The notes: a model not told the origin generated them from the letters alone. Numbered from the stretch's first letter, positions 43,001-52,182 are shown. The stretch: DNA of 64,000 bases from Pseudoselenomonas ruminantium (GCF_900113715.1 NZ_FOQK01000010.1:45682-109681); one strand, 5' to 3'. Numbers and translations: made by a program.

Positions 43001-43029
43001 AGACTATTACCTCACAAGGGGGACAAACA

Positions 43030-43230
43030 ATGGAAAAGCAACAATACAAACTCGGCGATATCGTCCGCATGAAAAAACCGCATCCCTGCGGCAGCAGCGA
43101 ATGGGAAATCCTGCGCGTCGGCATGGATTTCCGGCTCAAATGCCAGGGCTGCGGCCATCTCGTCATGCTGCCGCGCCCCAAATTCGAAAAAATGGTGCGC
43201 GCCATCGTAAAACACGCGAATACGGAGTAG
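43030..43230 (+). CDS. DUF951 protein
   Basis: 66 residues: KLGDIVRMKKPHPCGSSEWE, then LRVGMDFRLKCQGCGHLVML and PRPKFEKMVR. The HPCG and CxGCGH motifs suggest a small zinc-binding protein. DUF951 is widespread in Bacillota, often near ychF or rpsF; function unknown. It starts 30 bases from the divergent amidase gene, with AAGGGGG as ribosome site. Confidence 0.92.
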   Translation: MEKQQYKLGDIVRMKKPHPCGSSEWEILRVGMDFRLKCQGCGHLVMLPRPKFEKMVRAIVKHANTE

Positions 43231-43283
43231 AAGCTAAAAAATACGATAACATATAAATTATCACATTTCAATCATATCGCATA

Positions 43284-43324
43284 CACAAACAGCCCGCTGA
43301 CTGCATGGTCAGCGGGCTGTTCTA
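43284..43324. terminator. Bidirectional intrinsic terminator
   Basis: AACAGCCCGCTGACTGCA paired with TGGTCAGCGGGCTGTT; ends DUF951 on plus and the TorD-like gene on minus, which converge here. Confidence 0.87.
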
Positions 43325-43333
43325 TTTTCCTAT

Positions 43334-43936
43334 TCAAGCTTCGCGTACTTCAAAATACATGGCTTCCTGCTCGGTCTGCAGGAAAGAGCAGGCAGCTGCA
43401 GCCACGCTCTGGCAGAACACCGACTCACTGCGGCGGCGGACATCGTCGAGATGCTCGAACACCCAGCTCAGCAGATGGTCCCGCAGGAACAGCTGGTACG
43501 CATCCCAAAGGCGGTCTGCCAGCTGCATATCGAGATGCCGGCGGCCCAAGGCCTCAAGAAGGCAGCTCATATACGCCAAAGCATAGTGCAAGTGGTCACC
43601 AGACTCTTCCTGCTGCAGCATATCCAGACCTGCTTCCTCACAGATCTGCCGTGCCCGCAGGCTCTCGAGCCGCATCGCCAGCGGCCGCTCCTCACAATAG
43701 ACATCCGCCAGCGGCGGTGCCAGCCGCGTATGTGGCGCGATAAACAGCCGGTTGTAATCATCCGCTGTACCCGCGACAATCCCCGGCACTGCCAGCCGGA
43801 TAGCCAGCAGCTTGCCGATATGCCGGACTGCCGATTTGCCAGAATACAGCACGCCGGAATAGTATTCCGATAATTCCCGATAGATTTCTGCTTTCTTCAG
43901 TAGCCTATCCCTAGATTCATGCTCATACATATCCAT
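43334..43936 (-). CDS. TorD/DmsD-family chaperone for a molybdoenzyme
   Basis: 200 residues, all-helical, with VDxYNRLFIAP-type central motif (DDYNRLFIAPHTRLAPPLAD) and VYCEERPL, followed by a helical C-half. TorD-family proteins bind immature Mo-bisMGD enzymes and help cofactor insertion. The molybdopterin oxidoreductase at 46.8 kb is the natural client, although it has no Tat signal. Same strand as the regulator and ferredoxin genes to the right, about 145 bases away. Confidence 0.8.
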   Translation of the reverse strand: MDMYEHESRDRLLKKAEIYRELSEYYSGVLYSGKSAVRHIGKLLAIRLAVPGIVAGTADDYNRLFIAPHTRLAPPLADVYCEERPLAMRLESLRARQICEEAGLDMLQQEESGDHLHYALAYMSCLLEALGRRHLDMQLADRLWDAYQLFLRDHLLSWVFEHLDDVRRRSESVFCQSVAAAACSFLQTEQEAMYFEVREA

Positions 43937-44081
43937 TCCACGCTCTCATAAGTAAATTTTATCATACTCATTAAGTTCCATTTTTCTATTATAATAAAAA
44001 ACAGGCAGCAATATGCTGTGAACTTATCCAAACTTTTCCTGCAATACTTATAGGATTTTACACAGGAGCTTTTCACACCTG

Positions 44082-44465
44082 CTACGGATGCTGAATGATG
44101 CGCAGGGCCTGGCAGGCCACATAAAAGCGCACACGCCGGTCAGCCCGGTTAAGATCGACACCGAGCACATCCTGTATCTTCTTCAAGCGGTTGCGCAAGG
44201 TATTCGCATGGATGAACATGCGCTCAGCGGCCTTTGGCAGGGATTCGTTTTCCTGAAAATAGATTTCGAGCGTGCGCAGGTAATCCGTCTTGTTGGCATC
44301 GTCATAGGCCACGAGCGGTCCGAGCGTTTCCTGCACGAAATCATCCAGTTCTTCGATGCGGATATGCGAAAGCAGCTTCAAGACGCCCAAATCCTCATAG
44401 CAGGTAATACCATTTTCCGGATGATGGAATCTGCCGAGGCTCACCGCCTGCCGAGCCTCCTGCAA
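44082..44465 (-). pseudogene. PucR/CdaR-type regulator, C-terminal part (frameshifted from upstream part)
   Basis: 127 codons containing the PucR C-terminal helix-turn-helix: TLEIYFQENESLPKAAERMF then IHANTLRNRLKKIQDVLGVD. The frame is open leftward through GIGRVYPAVADICRSLQEAR, which lies over the end of the upstream gene in another frame. So this and 44483-45259 were one gene of about 390 residues, broken by a single-base shift near 44553. If the break is real, the regulator has lost its DNA-binding part unless translation restarts. Confidence 0.83.
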
Positions 44466-44482
44466 ACTGCGGCAGATGTCCG

Positions 44483-45259
44483 CTACGGCCGGATAGACCC
44501 GGCCGATACCCAGTGAGAAAGCTGGCAGCTGCGGCTGCGCCTTACGTACCTGGCGTAAAGTGCCTGCATCTGCTCCCGTATGCCAGCCTGCCGGCTGCCA
44601 GCGTTCTCCTGCTCAGGCAGCAGCAGAACGACCTGGCTGTTGAGCTGCATCGTGATTGGCTGCGTAAAACGGCTGAGCAAGGTGCGCTGCCAACCGCGCT
44701 CAAGATCATCCTGCCACTGCTGCGACCGCCCGCCTAAAAGCGGCTGGTCGAATTCGGCCACCACCACATAATGCGGCCGGTCAAGATCCATATTCCAGAG
44801 CTTGCCGACACAGATGACTTCCTCCGATGATTCGAAGTTATGATAGAACACATCGTAGAGGAACTGCTCCCGATGGCGCCGCGTCTCCTGCCGCATCTCC
44901 TCCTCATGCCAGAGCAGGAACGAAAGCTGGCAGGACAGCTCCTTGAGCATCTCCTCCCGCTCCGGCGTCAGCTCCTCATCACCGAGTGCCGCCACGAGCC
45001 ATCCCAGCGCCAGCGTCCCGTAACCGAGCGGCCGCAGATGCAGCCCCACAAAGGGCGTCATATCCTGCTGCAGCAGGGCCTGACGGCGATTGCGCAGCAG
45101 CGACAGCTCGCCCTCGGCAAAATCAGCCGTCCGCCGCACCAGCTCGCCGGACTGATTGATGACCGCAAGGGCCAGCCCCGTCACTTCAGCGGCCAGCCGC
45201 AATTTCCCTTGCAAGGTCGTCTGCTGCCAAAGGTCTTCCTTATTCATCTTTTGGTTCAT
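44483..45259 (-). pseudogene. PucR/CdaR-type regulator, N-terminal sensing part
   Basis: About 258 codons from the ATG at 45259 (MNQKMNKEDLWQ), with AAGGAGG upstream. It has a sensor-like N-domain (LRLAAEVTGLALAVINQSGE) and a GGDEF-like/CdaR middle (YVVVAEFDQPLLGGR, TMQLNSQVVLLLPEQE). After QMQALYA the frame leaves the family pattern; the alternative frame gives RQVRKAQPQLPAFSLGIGRV. One base missing or added near 44553 explains it. It overlaps the ferredoxin gene end by 20 bases and is thus in one operon with it. Likely regulator of the divergent molybdoenzyme operon. Confidence 0.82.
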
Positions 45260-45815
45260 GACCACCGGCCTCCTTACGCCAGAAACACCTCGGCTGCCGT
45301 GCCGCGATAAAGCGGATGGATGGCTGGGTATACCGAAGCAAGGGAGAGCCAAGCAGATTCGCATCTGCTTCTTCATCCTCATCCATCTCAATCAGTCGCA
45401 GCGCATTTACAGGACAAGCCTCGACGCAGGCAGGCAGCTGGCCTGCCGCCTGCCTATCCATACAGAAATCACACTTTTCCGCCCGCTGCGTGCGCGGACT
45501 GATTTGCGGCGCCCCAAACGGGCAGGCCCCAACGCAGCGGCCACAGCCGACGCATTTCTCACTATGATGCTGCACAACGCCATTGCGCAGCTTTTCATAG
45601 CAATGCTCCGGACACACCCGCATACACTCCGGTGCCGCACAGTGATTGCAGGCCATTGACAGCAATCCCTGAACCCGCACCTCAGCCCGCAGCGGCTCGA
45701 GATGACGGAACCCTCCTGGTGTACCGGGATGCTCGTACTGACAGGCAAGCTCACAGGCACGGCAGCCGACACAGCGCGATAAGTCCACCTGGAATCCTAG
45801 TTGATGCGGCCGCAT
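45240..45815 (-). CDS. 4Fe-4S ferredoxin, DmsB/NrfC-like electron-transfer subunit
   Basis: 191 residues from the ATG at 45815, with AGGAGGGG upstream. Four Cys clusters: CVGCRACELACQYEHP, CNHCAAPECMRVCPE, CVGCGRCVGACPFGAP and CDFCMDRQAAGQLPACVEAC. This is the DMSO-reductase B-subunit plan with four [4Fe-4S] clusters, here likely cytosolic. It would carry electrons to or from the Mo subunit encoded on the other strand. First gene of a short minus-strand operon with the PucR-type regulator, divergent from the molybdoenzyme operon. Confidence 0.88.
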   Translation of the reverse strand: MRPHQLGFQVDLSRCVGCRACELACQYEHPGTPGGFRHLEPLRAEVRVQGLLSMACNHCAAPECMRVCPEHCYEKLRNGVVQHHSEKCVGCGRCVGACPFGAPQISPRTQRAEKCDFCMDRQAAGQLPACVEACPVNALRLIEMDEDEEADANLLGSPLLRYTQPSIRFIAARQPRCFWRKEAGGHEPKDE

Positions 45816-45855
45816 GACGCCCCTCCTTACACTCCCCGCCAAGTTCTTCTATGTT

Positions 45856-45883
45856 TTGGCGAAATTTCAAACTATGGTATAAT
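45856..45883 (+). promoter_or_regulatory. Promoter of the molybdoenzyme operon
   Basis: TTGGCG (45856-45861), 16-base spacer, TATAAT (45878-45883). The -10 box lies inside the left arm of the long palindrome described next, so binding there would shut the promoter or, on the other strand, modulate the divergent operon. Confidence 0.72.
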
Positions 45884-45903
45884 TACATCATACAATTATA
45901 CCA
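45875..45903. promoter_or_regulatory. Operator-like perfect inverted repeat
   Basis: TGGTATAATT, nine bases, AATTATACCA: a perfect 10-bp inverted repeat centred between the two divergent operons. The spacing suits a dimeric helix-turn-helix regulator; the PucR-type protein next door is the obvious candidate, by position only. Confidence 0.7.
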
Positions 45904-45941
45904 CAGATTCGAATCGTACGAAAAGAAAGGTGTTTCGAAAT

Positions 45942-46787
45942 ATGGCCAAACGCGAAATCGATCTGAACCGGTGCCTGTTCCACTATACCAACGTAAGCTG
46001 CCACCGCTGCGAGACTGCCTGCCCGCAGCAGGCCATCAAGAATCGCACCGTCGATGCGGACCGCTGCGATGACTGCGGCCTCTGCACGGCGGTCTGCCCC
46101 ACAGGTGCCGTGCAAAGCTGCGTCGATTACGACAGCTGTCTCAGCCAGACGACTGCGCTTGAGCCGCAGGTACTCATGTGTGCCCAAGTGAGTGCACACG
46201 GCATGCAATGCCTGGGCGCACTTACCCGTCAGCTGCTCTGGGCTCTTGCCAGCCGCCGCCCCCTCGCCATCGACACGTCGCGCTGCGCCGGCTGCAACCC
46301 TGCCGTCAGCCAATGGCTCGATCAGGAAATCGCCGCCTGCAATCAGGCGCTGGAAAAGGCGGGCAAAGCGTCCATCCGCCTCGTCCATGTCCGCGAAGCG
46401 GCCCCGTCAAAGCCTAAAGTCGCCCGCCGCTCCTTCTTCCGCTCGCTGCTATCGGCTACCGCCCAGGGCGTCGCTGACTTCACCGCCGCACAGACCGAGC
46501 GCCTCTATGCCTTCGATCCGGTCATCTGGCTTGAAAAACAGCAGGCTGAGAGCTGTAATCTTTTCCCCGCCTTGACGGTCAGCGGCAACTGCAATTTCTG
46601 CGGGCTCTGCGCGATGCTATGCCCCGAAAAGGCCATCACCATCACGGAGGACGCCTCTAGTGCCAGCGGCAAGAAAGTCCAGTTTTCCCCGCTGCGCTGC
46701 ACGGCCTGCACGGTCTGCACGGGCAACTGCCCGCATGAAGCCCTGACCCTCTCCACCGAAGCGAAAGGATGTGACCCCCATGCATAA
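45942..46787 (+). CDS. Polyferredoxin-like iron-sulfur protein
   Basis: 281 residues from the ATG at 45942 (MAKREIDLNRCLFHYTNVSC). Cys clusters CHRCETACPQQAI, CDDCGLCTAVCPTGA near the start and CNFCGLCAMLCPEKAI, CTACTVCTGNCPHEAL near the end make four [4Fe-4S] sites; the middle (about 95-200) has extra Cys (CAGCNPAV) and resembles NapF/NapG-type or TorD-linked ferredoxins. It may link the Mo subunit to a cellular electron carrier. First gene of the operon; the Mo subunit gene overlaps its last eight bases. Confidence 0.82.
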   Translation: MAKREIDLNRCLFHYTNVSCHRCETACPQQAIKNRTVDADRCDDCGLCTAVCPTGAVQSCVDYDSCLSQTTALEPQVLMCAQVSAHGMQCLGALTRQLLWALASRRPLAIDTSRCAGCNPAVSQWLDQEIAACNQALEKAGKASIRLVHVREAAPSKPKVARRSFFRSLLSATAQGVADFTAAQTERLYAFDPVIWLEKQQAESCNLFPALTVSGNCNFCGLCAMLCPEKAITITEDASSASGKKVQFSPLRCTACTVCTGNCPHEALTLSTEAKGCDPHA

Positions 46788-48780
46788 CGAGGACGGCTAT
46801 CAGGTCACGCACCATACCTGCCCCCGCAACTGCTACGACTCCTGCCCGATGCTCGCCTACACGCGGGGCGGCCGCATCGAGAAGCTGACCGGCGATGGCA
46901 GCACCGATCCCGCCTTTTCCCAGCTCTGCTCCAAGGCCAGCCGGATACTCGGCACCGTCGACCACCCGCAGCGGCTGCTGTTCCCGCTGCACCAGGCAGG
47001 GCGCGGCACAGGACGCTGGCAGCGCATCAGCTGGGATACCGCCATCGACATCATCGCTCACAAGATCCTTGAACTCAAGGAACGCTACGGCTCCACGCTG
47101 CCTTTGTGCCTCAATAAGTATTCCGGCAATTTCGGCCTGCTCCACTATGCCTGTGAGGGCATGTTCAACAGCCTCGGGCCAACGACGCAGACAACTGGCA
47201 CGCCTTGCTTTTCCTCCGGCATCGATGCCCAAAAGCTCGACTTCGGCGGCAATGTCACGTCTGCCATGCACGAGCTCATCCACTCGCAGCTCATCATCCT
47301 TTGGGGCGTGAATCCAGCCTGGACCTCCATCCACTCGCTGCCAGCCCTCTACACCGCCCGGGATCACGGGGCCAAGATTGTCGTCATCGATCCCGTCTAT
47401 ACGGAGACGGCCCGTAAAGCTGACTACTATATCCAAACGCGCCCGGGCAGCGACGCCGCCCTGGTGCTGCTGCTGCTGAAAAAGCTTGCCGCCCGCGGCG
47501 CACTAAAGGCTGACGACCCGCGCATCCTAGGCGCTGCTTCGCTGCTACGAAAGATTCGCCGCCTTGATGCCAAGGCTCTCTATGCAGCCATCGATCAGGA
47601 CGAAGCGACCATCGAAATGCTGACAGACCTTATCGCCACACACAATCCCATGCATATCTGGTGCGGTTTTGGCATGCAGCGTCACATCCAGGGCGGCCTT
47701 ACGATCCGGCTCATCGACGCCCTCTCTATGCTGACGGGCAATATCGGCATCGCCGGCGGCGGCGTCAACTTTGCCGACCGCGAAGGCGTCGACTTCCCTT
47801 ACGCTACCAAGCATGCACGGAAAGACACCCGCTATATCAACATCAACCAGTTCGCCCAGCGGCTAAGCTCCCTGCAAGAGCCGCCGGTCCGCCTTTTATG
47901 GGTGGCCTGCCGCAATCTAATCGGCCAGGACGTCGCCCCGCATAAGCTGCGGGCCTGCTGGCAGGATCTCGAGCTCGTCGTCGTCGCTGATAAGTTCCTG
48001 ACCCAGACCGCCGAGATGGCGGATATCGTTTTGCCCGTCACCACGGAATTTGAGAGTCTCGACGTCTATACCGGCTATTTCCAGCACTGGCTCGGCGTCA
48101 ACGAACCCGCCATCGCCCCGCGCGGCGAGACGAAAAGCGACCTCGAGATCGCACGTCTGCTGACGCGCCGCCTAAACGAGCTTGCGCCTGGCACCAGCGA
48201 TTTCCCCGCCGGACAGACCGATGAAGAGTTCCTCGATGCCGAGTTCACGCCAGCTGTCTGCGAGCAGCTTGGCATCAACGGCTGGCGCGACTTATGCGAA
48301 GGTGCCATCAAGGTGCGCGCATCATCCATTGCCTGGGAAGGCGGCCACTTTGCGACAGATGATGGCAAGTTCCACTGCTGCGATCTGCCCGAAAACATCG
48401 AGCTGCTCCTGCCGACACCAGCCTATCCCTTCCACTTCATCACCCCGCACGCCCAGCAGAACATCAACGGGCAAATCCACACGCAGCTGCACGAATTGCC
48501 CGAATACCCCCGCGTCTATATCCATCCCGCCGCTGCCCAAAAACGCCGCCTATCTGAAGGACAGCCGGTCATTCTCTGGAACGAGTACGGTAAGGTTACC
48601 GCTACCATCCACTATGACGAGCACCTGCCCCCTGACGTCCTGCTGAGCTATCAGGGCAGCAGCCGCCAAGGCAGGCTAAACGCGCTCAACGGCGGCCGCG
48701 CCACCGACCTCGGCACGCTGAGCACCGGTGCCCCCGGCGTCGCCCTCTACGATGTCTTCGTAAATATCCGGGCAAAATAA
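46780..48780 (+). CDS. Molybdopterin (Mo-bisMGD) oxidoreductase, catalytic subunit
   Basis: About 666 residues. N-terminal [4Fe-4S] site HTCPRNCYDSCPMLAYTRGG and a later Cys (FSQLCSKASRIL), then ISWDTAIDIIAHKILELK, the MGD-binding folds (LIILWGVNPAWTSIHSLPAL, IVVIDPVYTETARKADYYIQ) and a C-terminal molydopterin dinucleotide-binding domain (FHFITPHAQQNINGQIHTQL). A Cys in TGTPCFSSGIDAQ sits where family members have the Mo ligand. It has no Tat signal or membrane anchor, so it is probably cytosolic. Substrate unknown: anaerobic respiratory reductase or formate-type dehydrogenase are both possible. GTG 46771 is an alternative start. Confidence 0.88.
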   Translation: MHNEDGYQVTHHTCPRNCYDSCPMLAYTRGGRIEKLTGDGSTDPAFSQLCSKASRILGTVDHPQRLLFPLHQAGRGTGRWQRISWDTAIDIIAHKILELKERYGSTLPLCLNKYSGNFGLLHYACEGMFNSLGPTTQTTGTPCFSSGIDAQKLDFGGNVTSAMHELIHSQLIILWGVNPAWTSIHSLPALYTARDHGAKIVVIDPVYTETARKADYYIQTRPGSDAALVLLLLKKLAARGALKADDPRILGAASLLRKIRRLDAKALYAAIDQDEATIEMLTDLIATHNPMHIWCGFGMQRHIQGGLTIRLIDALSMLTGNIGIAGGGVNFADREGVDFPYATKHARKDTRYININQFAQRLSSLQEPPVRLLWVACRNLIGQDVAPHKLRACWQDLELVVVADKFLTQTAEMADIVLPVTTEFESLDVYTGYFQHWLGVNEPAIAPRGETKSDLEIARLLTRRLNELAPGTSDFPAGQTDEEFLDAEFTPAVCEQLGINGWRDLCEGAIKVRASSIAWEGGHFATDDGKFHCCDLPENIELLLPTPAYPFHFITPHAQQNINGQIHTQLHELPEYPRVYIHPAAAQKRRLSEGQPVILWNEYGKVTATIHYDEHLPPDVLLSYQGSSRQGRLNALNGGRATDLGTLSTGAPGVALYDVFVNIRAK

Positions 48781-48784
48781 AAGA

Positions 48785-48802
48785 CCGCCGCTTTCGCGAC
48801 GG
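48785..48802 (-). terminator. Intrinsic terminator downstream of the 48.9-kb peptide
   Basis: CCGCCGC, TTTC, GCGACGG with TCTTTTATTTT on the minus strand. It could also mark the end of the molybdoenzyme transcript. Confidence 0.6.
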
Positions 48803-48856
48803 CCATGCAGCAGGCTGACTATTCCATACCGCAAATTGGATCTATCCTGTTGCGGA

Positions 48857-48934
48857 TTACCATCTGTCGATCCATCTGACCAAGTAACAGCCGATTACAC
48901 TGGCCAGTACAGATAGCAAGAAACTGGAGATCAT
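48857..48934 (-). CDS. Small hydrophobic peptide, second member of the 16.8-kb toxin type
   Basis: 25 residues: MISSFLLSVLASVIGCYLVR then WIDRW. It shares FLLS(V/L)LA and a later YL with the 16.77-kb peptide. A divergent RNA (48950-49017) begins with a near copy of its start-codon region. Unlike the first locus, no ribosome site and no promoter fit between the ATG and the divergent RNA, only about 16 bases away. So the leader may have been deleted and the toxin silenced. Confidence 0.45.
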   Translation of the reverse strand: MISSFLLSVLASVIGCYLVRWIDRW

Positions 48935-48949
48935 GATATACTTAACTTA

Positions 48950-49017
48950 AGCTAAGGAATTGGAGAGAATTCCACTGAACATCGAGCTGTGGCGTGACTA
49001 ACCACAGCTCTTTTCTA
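48950..49017 (+). ncRNA. Candidate antitoxin RNA, divergent from the 48.9-kb peptide
   Basis: Extended -10 TGATATACT (48934-48942) predicts a start about 48949-48951. The RNA opens with GCTAAGGAATTGGAGAGAAT, which can pair with the peptide start region (complement of GCAAGAAACTGGAGATCAT at 48917-48935) at 17 of 19 positions, with two G-U pairs and one bulge. It ends at GAGCTGTGG/CCACAGCTC followed by TTTTCTATTTT. Confidence 0.52.
48984..49016 (+). terminator. Intrinsic terminator of the divergent RNA
   Basis: GAGCTGTGG, nine-base loop, CCACAGCTC, TTTTCTATTTT. Confidence 0.82.
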
Positions 49018-49053
49018 TTTTCAGGCAACATCAAGACAAACCACAAAACGCCC

Positions 49054-49084
49054 GCATGATACGCAATCATACGGGCGTTTTTCT
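49054..49084. terminator. Bidirectional terminator after ychF
   Basis: AACGCCCGCATGAT and ATCATACGGGCGTT with T residues on either side. Confidence 0.83.
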
Positions 49085-49096
49085 ATCAGTATGTAC

Positions 49097-50203
49097 TTAT
49101 ACGTTAAAGCGGAAGTTTACGACATCGCCATCCTGCATAACGTAGTCCTTGCCTTCGACGCGGACCTGTCCTTTTTCGCGTGCAGCTGCGACACTGCCAT
49201 TGGCGACAAGGTCATCATAGTTGACGATTTCGGCACGGATAAAGCCACGCTCGAAATCCGTATGGATCTTGCCCGCAGCCTTCGGTGCTGTCGTCCCTTT
49301 GACAATCGTCCAGGCACGGCACTCGTCCGGGCCAGCCGTCAGGAACGTCTGGAGCCCCAGAAGGTCAAAGGCTGCCTTGATCAGACGGTCAAGACCGCTT
49401 TCGGTCTCGCCGAGATCCTCGAGGAACGCCTTGGCTTCTTCCTCGTCGAGCTCAGCGATTTCCGACTCGACTTTGGCCGAGATGGCAACGACCTCTGCCC
49501 CTTCCTGCGCAGCGAATTCCTTGACCTTCTGCACATAGGCATTCTCGTCAAAGGCCGTAGCGACTTCATCCTCGGCTACGTTCGTGACATAGAGCGTCGG
49601 CTTCAGCGTGATGAGGTTCATATCCTTGATGACCTCAAGGTCGTCTGCACTCAAGTCAACCTGGCGGGCCGGTTTGGCTTCATCCAGAGCCTCCTTGATA
49701 CGGCGCAGGATTTCATCCTCCACGCGGGCTTCTTTGGCACCGGATTTCGCGAGCTTGGCCACCTTCATGATGCGCTTCTCGACGACCTCGAGATCCGCGA
49801 GGCAAAGCTCGGTCTGGATGATGTCGATATCGCGCAGCGGATCGATGCCGCCCTCGACATGCGTGATGTTCTGGTCATCGAAGCAGCGTACGACATGCGC
49901 GACTGCATCGACCTGACGGATATGCTCGAGGAACTTGTTGCCCAGGCCCTCGCCTTTCGAAGCCCCCTTGACAAGCCCCGCGATATCGACGAAGCGCACC
50001 GAAGCCGGCGTCGTCTTCTTGGAATCGTACATCTCATGCAGCACCTTGAGGCGCTCATCCGGCACTGCGACGACGCCGACATTCGGCTCAATCGTGCAGA
50101 ACGGGAAGTTAGCTGCCTCAGCACCAGCCTTCGTGATTGCATTGAACAAAGTGCTCTTGCCGACATTTGGCAGGCCGACAATACCTACTTCTAAATTACT
50201 CAA
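49097..50203 (-). CDS. ychF: Redox-regulated ATPase/GTPase YchF (OLA1 family)
   Basis: 368 residues from TTG 50203 (SNLEVGIVGLPNVGKSTLFN), with GGAG eight bases before; the longer open frame upstream is not supported. G1 GLPNVGKST, G3 DIAGLVKGAS, G4-like region TLYVTNVAED, a coiled-coil insert and the C-terminal TGS domain (AWTIVKGTTAPKAAGKIHTD). YchF binds ribosomes and prefers ATP. Last gene of the rpiB-glyA-upp-ychF set; a partial REP-like element lies between upp and ychF. Confidence 0.95.
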   Translation of the reverse strand: MSNLEVGIVGLPNVGKSTLFNAITKAGAEAANFPFCTIEPNVGVVAVPDERLKVLHEMYDSKKTTPASVRFVDIAGLVKGASKGEGLGNKFLEHIRQVDAVAHVVRCFDDQNITHVEGGIDPLRDIDIIQTELCLADLEVVEKRIMKVAKLAKSGAKEARVEDEILRRIKEALDEAKPARQVDLSADDLEVIKDMNLITLKPTLYVTNVAEDEVATAFDENAYVQKVKEFAAQEGAEVVAISAKVESEIAELDEEEAKAFLEDLGETESGLDRLIKAAFDLLGLQTFLTAGPDECRAWTIVKGTTAPKAAGKIHTDFERGFIRAEIVNYDDLVANGSVAAAREKGQVRVEGKDYVMQDGDVVNFRFNV

Positions 50204-50225
50204 AATACTTACTCCTTTAATCTCC

Positions 50226-50262
50226 TGATAAAAACCTTCCCCCTTAGGAAAGGTGGCGCGCA
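50226..50262. repeat. Partial REP/MITE-like element
   Basis: AAACCTTCCCCCTTAGGAAA followed by GGTGGCGCGCAGCGCT, a shortened relative of the element at 15541-15641. Confidence 0.5.
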
Positions 50263-50270
50263 GCGCTCTC

Positions 50271-50909
50271 TTACAGCGTGCCGAAGATACGGTCGCCGGC
50301 GTCGCCGAGGCCCGGGACGATGTAGCCCTTCTCGTTGAGCTTCTCATCGATAGCCGCTACGTAAAGCGGTACATCCGGATGCTCTTCGTTGATGACCTTG
50401 ATGCCTTCCGGCGCTGCGACAAGGCACATGAGGATCATGGATTTCGCACCCTTCTCCTTGAGCAGCGAGAGCGCTGCAGCCGCACTGCCGCCCGTGGCAA
50501 GCATCGGATCGACAACGATCAGCGTGCGCTCAGCGACATCATTAGGCAGCTTGCAGTAGTACTCGACCGGCTTGAGCGTCTTCGGGTCACGGTACATGCC
50601 GACATGGCCGACGCGGGCAGCCGGAATCATGTTGACAACGCCGTTGAGCATGCCGAGGCCAGCGCGCAGGATAGGTACGACACCGACTTTCTTGCCAGCC
50701 AGCACCTTGGCCTTGCATTTCGTGACCGGCGTCTCGATCTCGATTTCCTTGAGCGGGAAATCACGCGTAATCTCATAGGCCATGAGCATCGCGATCTCCT
50801 CTAGGAGCTCACGGAAGTCCTTCGTGCCCGTATCCTTCTGGCGCATCAGCGTGAGCTTGTGCTGGATCAGCGGATGATCGATTACGGTTACTTTCATATC
50901 TTCAGACAT
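50271..50909 (-). CDS. upp: Uracil phosphoribosyltransferase
   Basis: 212 residues, normal length. [20 protein letters not shown] at the N-terminus, the PRPP loop [17 protein letters not shown] and the uracil-binding end [17 protein letters not shown] are all present. It turns uracil and PRPP into UMP. Encoded just after glyA, a very common order in Firmicutes. Confidence 0.97.
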   Translation of the reverse strand: MSEDMKVTVIDHPLIQHKLTLMRQKDTGTKDFRELLEEIAMLMAYEITRDFPLKEIEIETPVTKCKAKVLAGKKVGVVPILRAGLGMLNGVVNMIPAARVGHVGMYRDPKTLKPVEYYCKLPNDVAERTLIVVDPMLATGGSAAAALSLLKEKGAKSMILMCLVAAPEGIKVINEEHPDVPLYVAAIDEKLNEKGYIVPGLGDAGDRIFGTL

Positions 50910-50934
50910 TTTCTTTCTTCTCCTTCAGTTTCTC

Positions 50935-52182
50935 TTATTCATAAAGCGGATATTTTTCGCAAAGAGCAGCTACACGCTTGCGGGCTGCTGCCTTGACGTC
51001 TTCGTTCTGCGGATCGCTAAGGACCATGGCTATGATATTCCCTACTTCTACCATATCCTCTTCCTTGAATCCGCGCGTCGTAAGTGCCGGAGAGCCGAGG
51101 CGGATACCGCTCGTGACAAACGGTGACAACGGCTCGAACGGAATCGTGTTGCGATTGGCCGTGATATTGACCTCGTCGAGGACGAACTGGGCTTCCTTAC
51201 CCGTGATGCCCTTGCTCGTCAGATCGACCAGCATCAGATGGTTGTCCGTGCCGCCCGAGACGATGCGGAAACCGTCAGCAGACAGCGTATCAGCAAGTGC
51301 CTTGGCATTCTTCTTGAGCTGCTTGGCGTACTCCTTAAACTCCGGACGCAGAGCCTCGCCCAGCGCGACGGCCTTGGCAGCGATGACGTGCATAAGCGGG
51401 CCGCCCTGGATGCCAGGGAATACGGCCTTGTTGAACTGCTTGCCGAACTCCGCATCACGGCAAAGGATCATGCCGCCACGCGGGCCGCGCAGCGTCTTAT
51501 GGGTCGTCGTCGTGACGACATCGGCATACGGGATCGGGCTCGGATGCTCCCCGGCAGCGACCAGGCCGGCGATGTGCGCGATGTCGACCATCAGATAGGC
51601 GCCGACTTTCTTCGCGATCTCAGACAGGCGCGGGAAGTCGATGACACGCGCATAGGCCGATGCACCGGCGACGATGAGCTTCGGCTGGCACTCCTCCGCC
51701 TGCTTCTCAAGCGCATCATAGTCGATCGTCTCCGTCTCCTTCGTAACACCGTACGGCACGATGTTGAAGTACTTGCCCGACATGTTGACCGGGCTGCCAT
51801 GGGTCAGATGTCCGCCATCCGTGAGGTTCATGCCCATGACCGTATCGCCCGGCTGCAGCAGGGCAAAGAACACCGCCATATTGGCCTGTGCGCCCGAGTG
51901 CGGCTGCACGTTGGCATACTCCGCACCAAAGAGCTTCTTGGCCCGCTCGATGGCCAGTGTCTCCACCTCATCCACGAATTCGCAGCCGCCATAGTAGCGC
52001 TTGCCCGGGTAGCCTTCGGCGTACTTGTTGGTCAGCACGCTGCCCTGGGCCTCAAGCACCGCCTTGCTCACGATATTTTCCGAAGCGATAAGCTCGAGCT
52101 TCGTGCGCTGGCGTCTCAGCTCATTATCGAGCTGGGCGGCGATTTCCGGATCGGATTTCTTCAGTGTTTCCATAAGACTCAT
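50935..52182 (-). CDS. glyA: Serine hydroxymethyltransferase
   Basis: 415 residues. [40 protein letters not shown] and the PLP-lysine motif [19 protein letters not shown] identify GlyA. It interconverts serine and glycine, loading one-carbon units on tetrahydrofolate. GGAGG-type site before the ATG; upp follows after 25 bases. Confidence 0.97.
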   Translation of the reverse strand: MSLMETLKKSDPEIAAQLDNELRRQRTKLELIASENIVSKAVLEAQGSVLTNKYAEGYPGKRYYGGCEFVDEVETLAIERAKKLFGAEYANVQPHSGAQANMAVFFALLQPGDTVMGMNLTDGGHLTHGSPVNMSGKYFNIVPYGVTKETETIDYDALEKQAEECQPKLIVAGASAYARVIDFPRLSEIAKKVGAYLMVDIAHIAGLVAAGEHPSPIPYADVVTTTTHKTLRGPRGGMILCRDAEFGKQFNKAVFPGIQGGPLMHVIAAKAVALGEALRPEFKEYAKQLKKNAKALADTLSADGFRIVSGGTDNHLMLVDLTSKGITGKEAQFVLDEVNITANRNTIPFEPLSPFVTSGIRLGSPALTTRGFKEEDMVEVGNIIAMVLSDPQNEDVKAAARKRVAALCEKYPLYE

